Of a DNA stretch of 64,000 bases, positions 27,733-36,162 are shown in pieces. Both the position numbers and the translations under genes were made by a program. Location of the stretch: positions 62,001 to 126,000 of the forward strand of contig JAETQF010000001.1 of NCBI GenBank assembly GCA_021770845.1, in the 5' to 3' direction. Positions within the stretch are counted from its first letter, which is position 1. Every line of letters begins with the position of its first letter. Under the pieces are notes generated by a model, which saw only the letters and a list, made by a program, of their open reading frames with translations, did no database searches and was not told the DNA's origin. The stretch is from Oscillospiraceae bacterium (GTDB taxonomy: Bacteria > Bacillota > Clostridia > Oscillospirales > Oscillospiraceae).

Positions 27733-28344
27733 TTAGCCCTCCAAATTGATCAGCTCATACAATCCCTCACGATCCAAGACAACCATCGACCGATACCCCA
27801 GTTCCACCAGCCCCTGATCGGCCAGCTCCCCCAGCACCCGGCTTACCGTCACCCGGGACAGGCCCACCGCCTGACCGATCCCCTCGTGGGTGATGCGGAT
27901 AGCGCCGTCCGGCCCGGCGGGCTGGCTGAGCAGCCAGCGAGCGATCCGCTGCTGGGCGGGCAGGGAGGAGGCCCCCACGTGATCGGACAGCAGCCGCACC
28001 GTCCGGGCCAGATACTGGAGCATGGGCAGGGCCAGCTCCGGGTGGCGCTGGAAGGCGGCGTCCAGCTGCTCCCGGTTGACGGACAGAATCCGGCAGTCCT
28101 CCAGCGCCATGGCGGAGGTGACCCGGGGGCAGCCGTCAAAAAAGGACGCCTCGCCCATGAGATCTCCGGCGCGGTGGACGGCCAGCACCCGCTCCTCGCC
28201 GGCAGGGGTGCTGATAAAGCTGCGTACCGAGCCGGACACCAGATAGTAAAAGCAGTCCGGGCTGGCGCCCTGCAAATAGACCAGCTGTCCCGCCCGGTAC
28301 GTCCGGGGGGCCCGGCCCTCCGCCAGCGGATCCCATACCGCCAT
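27733..28344 (-). CDS. Crp/Fnr-family transcriptional regulator
   Basis: 203-aa regulator: N-terminal cyclic-nucleotide-binding-like beta barrel (YLQGASPDCFYYLVSGSV, GEASFFDG) and a C-terminal winged helix with GIGQAVGLSRVTVSRVLGEL as recognition helix. No N-terminal Cys cluster of the Fnr type is seen in this form. Start chosen at ATG 28344 after GAGGTGA; longer in-frame starts (28350, 28434) exist. Divergent from leuCDB, with a perfect palindrome in the shared 140-bp region, so autoregulation and control of leucine genes are plausible. Confidence 0.88.
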   Translation of the reverse strand: MAVWDPLAEGRAPRTYRAGQLVYLQGASPDCFYYLVSGSVRSFISTPAGEERVLAVHRAGDLMGEASFFDGCPRVTSAMALEDCRILSVNREQLDAAFQRHPELALPMLQYLARTVRLLSDHVGASSLPAQQRIARWLLSQPAGPDGAIRITHEGIGQAVGLSRVTVSRVLGELADQGLVELGYRSMVVLDREGLYELINLEG

Positions 28345-28379
28345 GCCCATCACCTCGTTGCTGAAGTTTCGTTTCTGAC

Positions 28380-28408
28380 ATTGTATCACAGTTTGCATTT
28401 TTCGTCCA
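28380..28408 (-). promoter_or_regulatory. Promoter for the Crp/Fnr gene
   Basis: On the minus strand TGGACG (28408-28403), 17 bp, TACAAT (28385-28380). The -35 overlaps the CCAGAAnTTCTGG palindrome. Confidence 0.55.
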
Positions 28409-28424
28409 GAACTTCTGGCATAAT
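28393..28424 (+). promoter_or_regulatory. Possible leuC promoter with a long spacer
   Basis: TTGCAT (28393-28398) and CATAAT (28419-28424), separated by 20 bp that contain the palindrome. A long spacer implies activator dependence, or that the true -35 lies elsewhere. Confidence 0.35.
28406..28418. promoter_or_regulatory. Perfect palindrome CCAGAA-C-TTCTGG, candidate operator
   Basis: 13-bp perfect inverted repeat in the crp-leuC divergent region, overlapping the -35 of the regulator gene and the spacer of the possible leuC promoter. Candidate binding site of the adjacent Crp/Fnr protein. Confidence 0.5.
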
Positions 28425-28484
28425 CAAAGCACAAACGTCATGGCCGCCCGTGGGGCATGAGGCCATTTTGAGGAGGAACCGCAA

Positions 28485-29744
28485 ATGGGAATGACAATGA
28501 CCCAGAAAATTCTGGCCCGATCCGCCGGGCTTGCTTCGGTAGAGGCCGGCCAGCTTATCGAGGGGAAGCTGGATCTGGTGCTGGGCAACGACATCACCAC
28601 CCCGGTGGCTATCACGGAGTTTGAAAAGGCGGGGCTGTCCAGCGTATTTGACCGGGACAAAATCGCCATCGTGCTGGATCACTCCACCCCCTGCAAGGAC
28701 ATCAAGTCCGCCCAGCTGTGCGCCGCCTGCCGGGAGTTCGCGAAAAAGCACGCCATCACCCACTTCTATGACGTGGGCAGGATGGGGATTGAGCACGCCC
28801 TTTTGCCGGAGCAGGGGCTCACCGCTCCCGGCGAGGTGATCATCGGCGCGGACTCCCACACCTGTACCTACGGCGCGTTGGGGGCCTTCTCCACCGGTGT
28901 GGGCTCCACCGACATGGCGGCGGGGATGGCTACCGGGCTGGCCTGGTTCAAGGTGCCCTCCGCCATCAAGGTGAACCTGGTGGGGAAGCTGAGCCGGTAT
29001 GTCACCGGCAAGGATGTGATCCTCCACCTGATCGGCCTCATTGGGGTGGACGGGGCGCTGTACCAGTCGCTGGAGTTCGCCGGGGAGGGGGTGGCCTCCC
29101 TGGAGATGGACGACCGGTTCACCATCTGCAATATGGCCATTGAGGCCGGGGCCAAGAACGGGATTTTCCCGGTGGACGACAAGACACTGGACTACTTAAA
29201 GGGCCGGGTTGACCGGGAATTTACCGCCTTTGAGGCGGATCCGGATGCCCAGTATACCCGGGAAATCACCATCGATCTGTCCGCCCTGCGGCCTACGGTG
29301 GCCTTCCCCCATCTGCCCTCCAACACCAAAACCGTGGACGAGGCGGCGGGGAAGCCCATTCAGCAGGTGGTCATCGGCTCCTGCACCAACGGGCGGCTGA
29401 AGGATCTGCGGGAGGCCGCCGGCGTCCTCCGGGGCCGGAAGGTGGCCGACGGGGTGCGCTGCATCGTCATTCCCGCCACTCAGCAGATCTACCTGGACGC
29501 CATGGCGGAGGGGCTGGTGGCCGACTTCATCCGGGCGGGCGCGGTGGTGTCCACTCCCACCTGCGGGCCCTGTCTTGGAGGGCATATGGGAGTGCTGAGC
29601 GATGGAGAGTGGGCGGTGTCCACCACCAACCGGAACTTTGTGGGCCGCATGGGGCCCACCAGCTCCATGATCATTCTGGCCAGCCCCGCGGTGGCGGCGG
29701 CCAGTGCCGTCACCGGCGTCCTGACCGATCCGGCCAGTCTTTGA
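28485..29744 (+). CDS. leuC: 3-isopropylmalate dehydratase large subunit
   Basis: 419-aa aconitase-superfamily subunit (LeuC/HacA short form). Iron-sulfur cluster ligands in GSCTNGR (near 300) and PTCGPCLGG (about 358-366). With LeuD it isomerises isopropylmalate in leucine synthesis. ATG 28485 after GAGGAGG. First gene of leuC-leuD-leuB; leuA is not in this window. Homoaconitase-type activity cannot be excluded from sequence alone. Confidence 0.93.
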   Translation: MGMTMTQKILARSAGLASVEAGQLIEGKLDLVLGNDITTPVAITEFEKAGLSSVFDRDKIAIVLDHSTPCKDIKSAQLCAACREFAKKHAITHFYDVGRMGIEHALLPEQGLTAPGEVIIGADSHTCTYGALGAFSTGVGSTDMAAGMATGLAWFKVPSAIKVNLVGKLSRYVTGKDVILHLIGLIGVDGALYQSLEFAGEGVASLEMDDRFTICNMAIEAGAKNGIFPVDDKTLDYLKGRVDREFTAFEADPDAQYTREITIDLSALRPTVAFPHLPSNTKTVDEAAGKPIQQVVIGSCTNGRLKDLREAAGVLRGRKVADGVRCIVIPATQQIYLDAMAEGLVADFIRAGAVVSTPTCGPCLGGHMGVLSDGEWAVSTTNRNFVGRMGPTSSMIILASPAVAAASAVTGVLTDPASL

Positions 29745-29759
29745 GGGGAGTGTAAAGCA

Positions 29760-30245
29760 ATGAAGATTTACAAATATGGTGACAACGTAGACACCGATGT
29801 GATCATCCCCGCCCGGTATCTCAACGCCCCGGACGAGAAGTCTCTGGCCTCCCACTGCATGGAGGACATCGACGGGGACTTCGCCTCTACGGTAGAGGCT
29901 GGGGATATCATCATCGGCGGGAATAATTTTGGCTGCGGTTCCTCCCGGGAGCACGCGCCCCTGGCCATCAAGGCCTGCGGGGTGAAGTGCGTCATCGCCA
30001 AAAGCTTCGCCCGGATCTTTTACCGCAACGCCATCAACATCGGCTTCCCCATTTTGGAGTGCCCAGGGGCGGTGGACGGCATCTCCCCGGGGGATCAGGT
30101 GTCGGTGGACTTTGGCACCGGGGTGATCGTCAACGAGAGCACCGGGGCGAGGTTCCAGGCCGCACCCTTCCCGGAGTTTGTCAACGGCATCATTGAGCAC
30201 GGCGGATTGCTGAAGTCGCTGAAGGCGCGGGGGGTGGCGAAATGA
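29760..30245 (+). CDS. leuD: 3-isopropylmalate dehydratase small subunit
   Basis: 161-aa swivel-domain subunit: [15 protein letters not shown] at the N-terminus, [12 protein letters not shown] substrate-recognition loop, and the [13 protein letters not shown] motif. Stop overlaps the leuB start. Confidence 0.94.
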   Translation: MKIYKYGDNVDTDVIIPARYLNAPDEKSLASHCMEDIDGDFASTVEAGDIIIGGNNFGCGSSREHAPLAIKACGVKCVIAKSFARIFYRNAINIGFPILECPGAVDGISPGDQVSVDFGTGVIVNESTGARFQAAPFPEFVNGIIEHGGLLKSLKARGVAK

Positions 30246-31318
30246 AGTATAAAATTGCGCTGATTCGGGGGGACGGCATCGGCCCCGAGATCGTAGATGA
30301 GACGGTAAAGGTCATCGACAGGGTGGGGGAGAAGTTAGGCCACACCTTTGAGTACGTGGACGTACTGCTGGGAGGCTGCGCCACCGACGCGGTGGGGGTG
30401 AGCTATCCCGAGGGGACGGCAGAGCTGTGCAAGTCCTGCGACGCGGTGCTCCTGGGCGCGGTGGGCGGCCCCAGGTGGGGCAGCGACAAGCCGGCGGAGC
30501 AGCGGCCGGAGACGGCCCTGCTGGCTATCCGTAAAGATTTGGGGCTTTACGCCAATCTTCGCCCCGCGGTTCTGCGGCCCGCCCTGATGGACGCCTGCCC
30601 TTTAAAAAAGGAGACGGCGGAGCAGGGGATTGACTTGCTGATGGTACGGGAGCTCACCGGAGGGATCTATTTTGGGAAGCGGGACAAGTATCAGACCGAG
30701 GATCGGGGCATGGAGGCCACCGATCTGATGGCCTATTCCGAGAAGGAGATCGAACGAATCGGCCGCCGGGCCTTTGAAATGGCCCGCCTGCGCCGGAAAA
30801 AGGTGTCCAGCGTTGACAAGGCCAACGTGCTGGAGACCAGCCGGCTGTGGCGCTCAGTGATGCACCGGCTGGCGGAAGAATACGCCGACGTGGCCTATGA
30901 GGACGTGCTGGTGGACAACTGCGCCATGCAGCTGGTGCGGGATCCGGGCCAGTTCGACGTGGTGGTGACGGAGAATATGTTCGGGGATATCTTGTCCGAC
31001 GAGGCGTCCATGATCACCGGCTCCATCGGGCTACTGCCCTCCGCCTCCATGGGGGATGGGGCCCCGGCGCTGTATGAGCCCATTCATGGCTCCGCCCCGG
31101 ATATCGCGGGGCAGGATAAGGCCAACCCCATCGCCACCATTCTGTCCGCCGCCATGATGTTCCGCTATTCCTTCCATCTGGCGGAGGAGGCGGACGCCAT
31201 CGAGGCCGCTGTGGACAAGGCGCTGGCGGAGGGCTGGCGCACCGCCGACATTGCCAAGCCGGGGGAAACGGTCATCGGCACAAGGCGGATGGGTGAGATC
31301 ATTCGAGAGCATATCTGA
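30242..31318 (+). CDS. leuB: 3-isopropylmalate dehydrogenase
   Basis: 358-aa NAD-dependent decarboxylating dehydrogenase. GDGIGPEI at the N-terminus; Mg/substrate site and NAD loop in [17 protein letters not shown] and [20 protein letters not shown] overlap with leuD. Followed by a hairpin. Confidence 0.95.
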   Translation: MKYKIALIRGDGIGPEIVDETVKVIDRVGEKLGHTFEYVDVLLGGCATDAVGVSYPEGTAELCKSCDAVLLGAVGGPRWGSDKPAEQRPETALLAIRKDLGLYANLRPAVLRPALMDACPLKKETAEQGIDLLMVRELTGGIYFGKRDKYQTEDRGMEATDLMAYSEKEIERIGRRAFEMARLRRKKVSSVDKANVLETSRLWRSVMHRLAEEYADVAYEDVLVDNCAMQLVRDPGQFDVVVTENMFGDILSDEASMITGSIGLLPSASMGDGAPALYEPIHGSAPDIAGQDKANPIATILSAAMMFRYSFHLAEEADAIEAAVDKALAEGWRTADIAKPGETVIGTRRMGEIIREHI

Positions 31319-31321
31319 CGG

Positions 31322-31356
31322 GGAAAAGCCGGGGCAGGCGCGTCCCGGCTTTCCCG
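31322..31356 (+). terminator. Hairpin terminator after leuB
   Basis: GGGAAAAGCCGGG pairs with CCCGGCTTTCCC around a CAGGCGCGT loop. No T run beyond the TTT inside the stem, so efficiency is uncertain. Confidence 0.5.
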
Positions 31357-31364
31357 ATCCGTCT

Positions 31365-31392
31365 TGCAATGCGGCGCGGGCCATGTTAAAAT
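31365..31392 (+). promoter_or_regulatory. Promoter for the CoaX-like gene
   Basis: TTGCAA (31365-31370), 16 bp, TAAAAT (31387-31392), 34 nt upstream of the ATG. Confidence 0.6.
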
Positions 31393-31425
31393 AGCCTAAT
31401 AGAATGACGGAAGGGGAGAGGGCAT

Positions 31426-32199
31426 ATGATCCTGGCCATTGACATTGGAAACCTGGGCACTACCATCGCGCTGTTCCAGGAGGATGGTACGCTGTCCTTC
31501 CAGTCCGAGCTGGGCACCGACCCCAAGATGACCGACGACCGCTGCGCCATCGATCTGATGGGGGTGTTTCACTTGTATCAGGCGGAGCCTTCAGCTGTAA
31601 AGGGTTCTATCCTGTCAAGCGTTGTGCCGCCGATCACCGCATCCTATGCGCGTACCCTGCGGCGGCTTACGGGGCGTTCTCCGCTGCTGGTGGGGCCGGG
31701 GCTGAAGACAGGACTGAACATCAAGGCGGAGATCCATGACCAGCTGGGCAGCGACATTGTGGCCTCCTCTGTGGCGGCTGCCGCCCTCTATCCAACCCCC
31801 GCCATTGTGATCAACTCCCGGACTGCCGTCACCTTTTCCTATCTGAGCGACCAAGCCTTTGAGGGCTGCGCCATTATGCCGGGCATGGACATTGCCCTGG
31901 AGGCCCTGTCCCGGCACGGGGCACAGCTTCCCCAGATCTCCATGGCGCAGGTGAACACGCCCCTGGGCCGGAACACAGTGGACTCCATGCGGGCGGGGGT
32001 GCTGTATGGCTACAGCGGCGCCTTTGACCGGGTGATCCAGGCTCTGGAGGAGGCGGCAGGGGCTTCCGCCGCCACGGTGGTGGCCACCGGGAGCCAGACC
32101 CCGGAGCTCTATCACCACTGCCGCCGGGAGATCCGGTATGATCACGACCTGCTGGTGAAGGGGCTGTACCTGCTGTACCGGAAGAACACCCGGCGCTGA
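31426..32199 (+). CDS. CoaX-like (type III pantothenate kinase family) protein with altered active site
   Basis: 257-aa ASKHA-fold protein of the CoaX family: N-terminal IDIGNLGTTIALF and conserved SSVVPPITA. Catalytic positions differ from active CoaX. The usual DxGNTN reads DIGNLG; GxDR reads GSDI; and the D-F-G-T-A-T-T element with the catalytic Asp reads INSRTAVT, giving Asp to Asn. GCAIMPGMDIALEAL aligns with the GG-I-PG region. It is likely not a standard pantothenate kinase; it could be a paralogue with another ligand or a regulatory role. Own promoter, apparently monocistronic. Confidence 0.8.
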   Translation: MILAIDIGNLGTTIALFQEDGTLSFQSELGTDPKMTDDRCAIDLMGVFHLYQAEPSAVKGSILSSVVPPITASYARTLRRLTGRSPLLVGPGLKTGLNIKAEIHDQLGSDIVASSVAAAALYPTPAIVINSRTAVTFSYLSDQAFEGCAIMPGMDIALEALSRHGAQLPQISMAQVNTPLGRNTVDSMRAGVLYGYSGAFDRVIQALEEAAGASAATVVATGSQTPELYHHCRREIRYDHDLLVKGLYLLYRKNTRR

Positions 32200-32206
32200 G
32201 CCCTGG

Positions 32207-32230
32207 CCCCGCCTGTACCGTCAGGCGGGG
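32207..32230 (+). terminator. Hairpin after the CoaX-like gene
   Basis: CCCCGCCTG (32207-32215), loop TACCGT, CAGGCGGGG (32222-32230); followed by TAGCTTTCT, only weakly U-rich. Confidence 0.5.
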
Positions 32231-32301
32231 TAGCTTTCTCCAGATAAATGCAGTTTTATCTCGCCATACCTGCAAAAATGCTCTTATTTCTCAGAATTTT
32301 C

Positions 32302-32330
32302 TTTAATTTTTGCAGGGCAGGGCATATTAT
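32302..32330 (+). promoter_or_regulatory. Possible promoter for the aminotransferase gene
   Basis: TTTAAT (32302-32307), 17 bp, TATTAT (32325-32330), in an AT-rich leader just upstream of the TTG start. The -35 is poor. Confidence 0.4.
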
Positions 32331-32361
32331 GCGGCAGAATAGTTTACTTGGAGGGATTACG

Positions 32362-33552
32362 TTGAAGGAACTTGCCCAAATTGCGTCCGCGGTACAAATT
32401 TCCAGCACTATGGCCATTGACGCGCTGGCCAAACAGATGAAGGCGGACGGCGTGGATGTGCTCGGCTTTGGTGCCGGCGAGCCCGATTTCAATACCCCGG
32501 ATCACATCAAGGCGGCAGCGGACAGGGCCATCGCCGACAATCTGACCCGGTATACCCCGGCCTCCGGCACGCTGGCGCTGAAGGAGGCGGTGTGCCAGAG
32601 GATGCGCGAGGACTGCGGGGTGGCGTACGGGCCCTCCCAGGTGGTGGTGTCCACCGGGGCCAAGCACTGTGTCTATCTGGCCCTGCGGGCTCTGGTCAAC
32701 CCCAGCGACGAGGTCATCCTGCCCGCGCCTTACTGGGTGAGCTACCTGGAGCTGATCAAGATGGCGGCCGGCCGGCCGGTGGTGGTCTCGGCAGGGGAGA
32801 GGGACGGATTCAAAATAACGGCGGAGCAGCTTGCCGCCGCCATCACGCCCAAAACCAAGGCCCTGATCCTGAACAATCCCGGCAACCCCACCGGCATGGT
32901 GTATCACCGGGAGGAGCTGGAGGCGATCGCCCAGGTGTGTGTGGAGCACGACCTCTATGTGATCTCCGACGAGGTCTATTATGGGCTGATGTATGACGGA
33001 AAACCCTTTGTCTCAGCGGCCGCCCTGGGAGGCGATGTAAAGGATCGGGTCATTTTAGTCAACGGCGTGTCCAAATCCTATGCCATGACCGGCTGGCGGA
33101 TTGGCTATCTGTTGTCCAGCGAGAGAATAGCCAGGATAATGAGCAATTATGTGAGCCATTCCACCGGATCTCCCTGCGCCATCTCCCAGGCGGCGGCGGT
33201 TGCCGCCCTCAGCGGATCCCAGGACTGTGTGGAGGAGATGCGCCAGGCCTTTGAGCAGCGCCGGAACTATATTGTGGAGCGGATGAACCAAATGGACGGC
33301 GTAAGCTGCATCAGGCCGGAGGGGGCGTTCTATGTGATGATGAACATGGAGCGGCTCATTGGGAAAATCATCCATGGGGAGCTCATCGAAACCTCCGATC
33401 AGTTCTGCGCGGCGTTTTTGAGGCATGGGCTGGTGGCCACCGTGCCGGGGAGCGGTTTCGGCGCGCCCAATTTCGTGCGCTGGTCTTACTCTGCCTCCAT
33501 GGAGAACATCAAAAAGGGTATGGATCGGCTGGAGGCGTTCCTGAAAAGCTGA
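32362..33552 (+). CDS. Aspartate/aromatic-type PLP aminotransferase (class I)
   Basis: 396-aa fold-type I aminotransferase. GFGAGEPDFNTP, NNPGNPTGMVY, SDEVYYGLMYDG and the PLP Lys238 in SKSYAMTGWRIGY match the AspB/AspC-like subgroup. Exact substrates are not resolved. The TTG at 32362 is chosen because GGAGGG lies 6 nt upstream and the family N-terminus begins there. A 94-bp near-identical copy of an internal part (32638-32731) lies near tRNA-Gly at 49173-49266. Confidence 0.92.
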   Translation: MKELAQIASAVQISSTMAIDALAKQMKADGVDVLGFGAGEPDFNTPDHIKAAADRAIADNLTRYTPASGTLALKEAVCQRMREDCGVAYGPSQVVVSTGAKHCVYLALRALVNPSDEVILPAPYWVSYLELIKMAAGRPVVVSAGERDGFKITAEQLAAAITPKTKALILNNPGNPTGMVYHREELEAIAQVCVEHDLYVISDEVYYGLMYDGKPFVSAAALGGDVKDRVILVNGVSKSYAMTGWRIGYLLSSERIARIMSNYVSHSTGSPCAISQAAAVAALSGSQDCVEEMRQAFEQRRNYIVERMNQMDGVSCIRPEGAFYVMMNMERLIGKIIHGELIETSDQFCAAFLRHGLVATVPGSGFGAPNFVRWSYSASMENIKKGMDRLEAFLKS

Positions 33553-33584
33553 GCGGTTTATTGGCTGAAATTTGTGGGAAACAC

Positions 33585-33613
33585 TTGCAAACTGCCGCGG
33601 CTTTGGGTATACT
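33585..33613 (+). promoter_or_regulatory. SigA-type promoter for the DUF1858 gene
   Basis: TTGCAA (33585-33590), 17 bp, TATACT (33608-33613). Confidence 0.75.
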
Positions 33614-33653
33614 ATAGGTTGTTCGACAAAAACTGCAAGGAGGTTATCCTGGA

Positions 33654-33851
33654 ATGGCCAAAATTACGAAGGATACCATCATCGGCGATATTCTGGACAT
33701 CGCGCCCGACACCGCCCCCATTTTCCTGTCCATCGGGATGCACTGCCTGGGCTGCCCGTCCTCCCGTGGGGAGACTGTGGAGCAGGCCTGCATGGTGCAT
33801 GGTGTGGATGTGGAGGCGCTGCTGGAGAAGCTGAACGCCACCGTCGCCTGA
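33654..33851 (+). CDS. DUF1858 domain protein
   Basis: 65-aa protein consisting of one DUF1858 domain (KDTIIGDILDIAPDTAPIF then a CLGC redox-type Cys pair and PSSRGETVEQA). The domain is often found fused to or near hybrid-cluster and redox proteins; its function is not established. ATG 33654 follows AAGGAGG. Own promoter upstream and terminator downstream. Confidence 0.88.
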   Translation: MAKITKDTIIGDILDIAPDTAPIFLSIGMHCLGCPSSRGETVEQACMVHGVDVEALLEKLNATVA

Positions 33852-33862
33852 TTGACACCCTG

Positions 33863-33887
33863 AAAAGAGCGGATTTTCCGCTCTTTT
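33863..33887 (+). terminator. Terminator after the DUF1858 gene
   Basis: AAAAGAGCGG (33863-33872), loop ATTTT, CCGCTCTTTT (33878-33887), then CCTTTATTTT. Confidence 0.8.
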
Positions 33888-33919
33888 CCTTTATTTTGAA
33901 CGGAAGGGAGGAGGATTCT

Positions 33920-35389
33920 ATGGAGCTGACCCCCAGGCTGCGGGCCATCGCGGAGCAGGTGCCCCAGGGGGCTTGTCTGGCGGATATCGGCACCGACCAC
34001 GGATACCTCCCTGTGTGGCTGCTGCTGGCGGGACGGACGGAGCACGCCATCGCCACAGATCTGCGGGCAGGGCCGCTGGAGCGGGCCCGGGAGACGGCGA
34101 GACGCTTTCAAGTGGAGCGGCAAATGGACTTCCGCCTGTGTGACGGCCTGTCCGCTGTCCAACCGGAGGAGGCGGACACGGTGGTGATCGCCGGGATGGG
34201 GGGGGAGACCATCGCCTCCATTCTGGAGGCCGCGCCCTGGACAAAGGAGGGGACGCTCCTGCTGCTTCAGCCCATGACCGGGTTTGCGGAGCTGCGGAAC
34301 TGGCTTCAGACGCATGGGTACCGAATTCAAAGTGAACGCATAGCCTGTGAAGGAAAACGGCTATACAGTATATTGCTGGTAACAGGTGGGGAGATGCCCG
34401 CCCTCACTCCGGCGGAGCAGTGGGCGGGGCGGCAGAGCGGCGATCCCCTGCGGCGGGAGTACCTGGCGATGATCCGGGGAAAGGTGGAAAAATCCCTGAC
34501 AGGCCATCGGGCCGCCCGCACACCGGATCAAACCGTTATTGAGAAGCTAAAAGCGGTGCTGTCCGGCCTGGAAGGGATGGAAAAGGAGCTGAACACCATG
34601 ACAACTGTGGGCGAAGTGCTGGCGTTTTTGCAGGAAAAGGCGCCCTTTGAGCTGCAGGAGGATTTTGACAACGCCGGATTTCTGGTGGGGCGAAAAGGGG
34701 CGCAGGTGAGCAAACTTCTGGTGTCCCTGGACATCACGGAGCAGGTGGTGGAGGAGGCTGCCGAGCTTGGCGCCCAGCTGATTGTGGCTCACCACCCGGT
34801 CATCTTTGGCGGGGCAAACTCTGTGACGGATCAGACGGTCACCGGGCGGATTCTGCTGGCCTTGGCGGAGCAGGGTATTGCCGCCATCTGCGCCCACACC
34901 AACCTGGATGCGGTGGAGGGGGGCGTAAACGACGCCCTGGCCCTGCGGCTGGGGCTCACCGGCCTTGAGCTGCTGAAGCAGAGCGGCGTGGACGGACAGG
35001 GGAGGCCCTGCGGGATCGGCCGGGTGGGCTATGTGACGGAACAGCCCCTGTATGATTTCGCCATGGGCGTAAAGCGCCTGCTGGGGGCCAACGGCCTGCG
35101 GCTGGTGGATGGCGGCAGGCCCGCCCATAAGATTGCGGTGGGGGGCGGCGCCTGCGCCGGCATGATGGAGGACGCGCTGGCCAAGGGCTGTGACACGTTT
35201 GTGACATCAGATGTAAAGTATAACCACTTTCTGGATGCCAAGGCCCACGGCTTGAATCTGATCGACGCCGGACATTTTCCCACGGAGGACGTGGTGTGCC
35301 CGGTGCTGCGGGACTGGCTGGCCCAGCGGTTCCCCCAGGTGTCGGTCGCCGTGTCCGCCCGGCACCATGAGGTGTTTTCTTACCTCTGA
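33920..35389 (+). CDS. TrmK (tRNA m1A22 methyltransferase) - Nif3-like fusion
   Basis: One uninterrupted 489-aa frame. Residues 1 to about 226 are TrmK: LADIGTDHGYLP SAM motif and VIAGMGGETI catalytic region; TrmK methylates A22 of tRNA. Residues 227-489 are a complete Nif3/YqfO dinuclear-metal protein: TTVGEVLAFLQ start, AHHPVIFGG, HTNLDAVEGGVND, and the DVKYNHFLDA...DAGHFPTE metal site. In B. subtilis these are two adjacent genes (trmK, yqfO). There is no stop between them here, but an internal ATG (34598) preceded by AAGGAG could also make Nif3 alone. Start ATG 33920 follows GGGAGGAGG; the longer upstream frame runs over the DUF1858 gene and is spurious. Confidence 0.88.
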   Translation: MELTPRLRAIAEQVPQGACLADIGTDHGYLPVWLLLAGRTEHAIATDLRAGPLERARETARRFQVERQMDFRLCDGLSAVQPEEADTVVIAGMGGETIASILEAAPWTKEGTLLLLQPMTGFAELRNWLQTHGYRIQSERIACEGKRLYSILLVTGGEMPALTPAEQWAGRQSGDPLRREYLAMIRGKVEKSLTGHRAARTPDQTVIEKLKAVLSGLEGMEKELNTMTTVGEVLAFLQEKAPFELQEDFDNAGFLVGRKGAQVSKLLVSLDITEQVVEEAAELGAQLIVAHHPVIFGGANSVTDQTVTGRILLALAEQGIAAICAHTNLDAVEGGVNDALALRLGLTGLELLKQSGVDGQGRPCGIGRVGYVTEQPLYDFAMGVKRLLGANGLRLVDGGRPAHKIAVGGGACAGMMEDALAKGCDTFVTSDVKYNHFLDAKAHGLNLIDAGHFPTEDVVCPVLRDWLAQRFPQVSVAVSARHHEVFSYL

Positions 35390-35392
35390 TCC

Positions 35393-35422
35393 GGTATGAA
35401 GCATCCCCCGCCCTCATATGCT
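35393..35422 (+). promoter_or_regulatory. Candidate SigE promoter for cwlD
   Basis: GGTATGAA (35393-35400), 14 bp, CATATGCT (35415-35422), 21 nt upstream of cwlD. Same spacing as the spoIVA and sipL promoters; cwlD is a sporulation gene. Confidence 0.55.
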
Positions 35423-35443
35423 GGAGGGAAGGGGGACTGGCTT

Positions 35444-36160
35444 ATGAAACGGGATCTGCTGCTGTTGTTTTTATGCCTTTGCGTGCTGGGGGGCGCCGCC
35501 TGGATGGGTCGGGAGCGGGTGGTGTCCGCTGTGTCTGCGCCGTCGGCCGGAGAACGGGTGTTGATTCTGGATCCGGGGCACGGCGGGGAGGACGGCGGGG
35601 CCAGCGCCGCCAGCGGAACGTCGGAGAGCGGCATCAATCTGGACATCGTGCTGAAAACGGAGGCGCTGATGGCCTTTCTGGGCGTGAGGACGGAGCTGAC
35701 CCGGAGTGAGGATCGATCCATGCACAGCGAAGGGGCGCGCACCATCCGGGAGAAAAAGGTGTCGGATCTGAAAAACCGGGTGGCGTTTATCTCCGGATTC
35801 TCAAACGCCATGGTTATTAGTGTCCACCAAAATCACTTTACAGATACGCGGTACAGCGGGGCACAGACCTTTTATAATGCCGGAGACGTGAGCCGTCAAT
35901 GGGGAGAGAGCACCCAGGAGGTGCTGCGGGAGGTACTGGATCGGAACAACGACCGCCGGGCAAAGCCCATGCCGGACGGGATCTATCTGTTCGAGCACAT
36001 CAGCTGTCCCGCCATTCTGGTAGAATGCGGCTTTCTCAGCAATGGGGAGGAGGCGTCCCTGCTGATGACGGACGCATACCAGCGGAAGATCGCCGTGGCG
36101 CTGGCCGGATCGTATGTACGGGAATTGCAAATGATACCCACCGTTTGGGGAGGAGAATGA
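35444..36160 (+). CDS. cwlD: N-acetylmuramoyl-L-alanine amidase CwlD
   Basis: 238-aa amidase_3 enzyme needed for muramic-delta-lactam in spore cortex. N-terminal membrane anchor (LLLLFLCLCVLGGAAWMG). Zinc-site motifs: DPGHGGEDGGA, Glu in the SESGIN region, SVHQNHF and LVECGFLSN. ATG 35444 after AAGGGGG; an upstream in-frame start would overlap the promoter. Confidence 0.92.
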   Translation: MKRDLLLLFLCLCVLGGAAWMGRERVVSAVSAPSAGERVLILDPGHGGEDGGASAASGTSESGINLDIVLKTEALMAFLGVRTELTRSEDRSMHSEGARTIREKKVSDLKNRVAFISGFSNAMVISVHQNHFTDTRYSGAQTFYNAGDVSRQWGESTQEVLREVLDRNNDRRAKPMPDGIYLFEHISCPAILVECGFLSNGEEASLLMTDAYQRKIAVALAGSYVRELQMIPTVWGGE

Positions 36161-36162
36161 CC

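Noticed and set aside
33572-33919. Extension of the TrmK-Nif3 frame upstream to 33572
   Set aside because: It reads through the DUF1858 gene and its terminator in another frame; the RBS GGGAGGAGG and the TrmK N-terminus fix the start at 33920.
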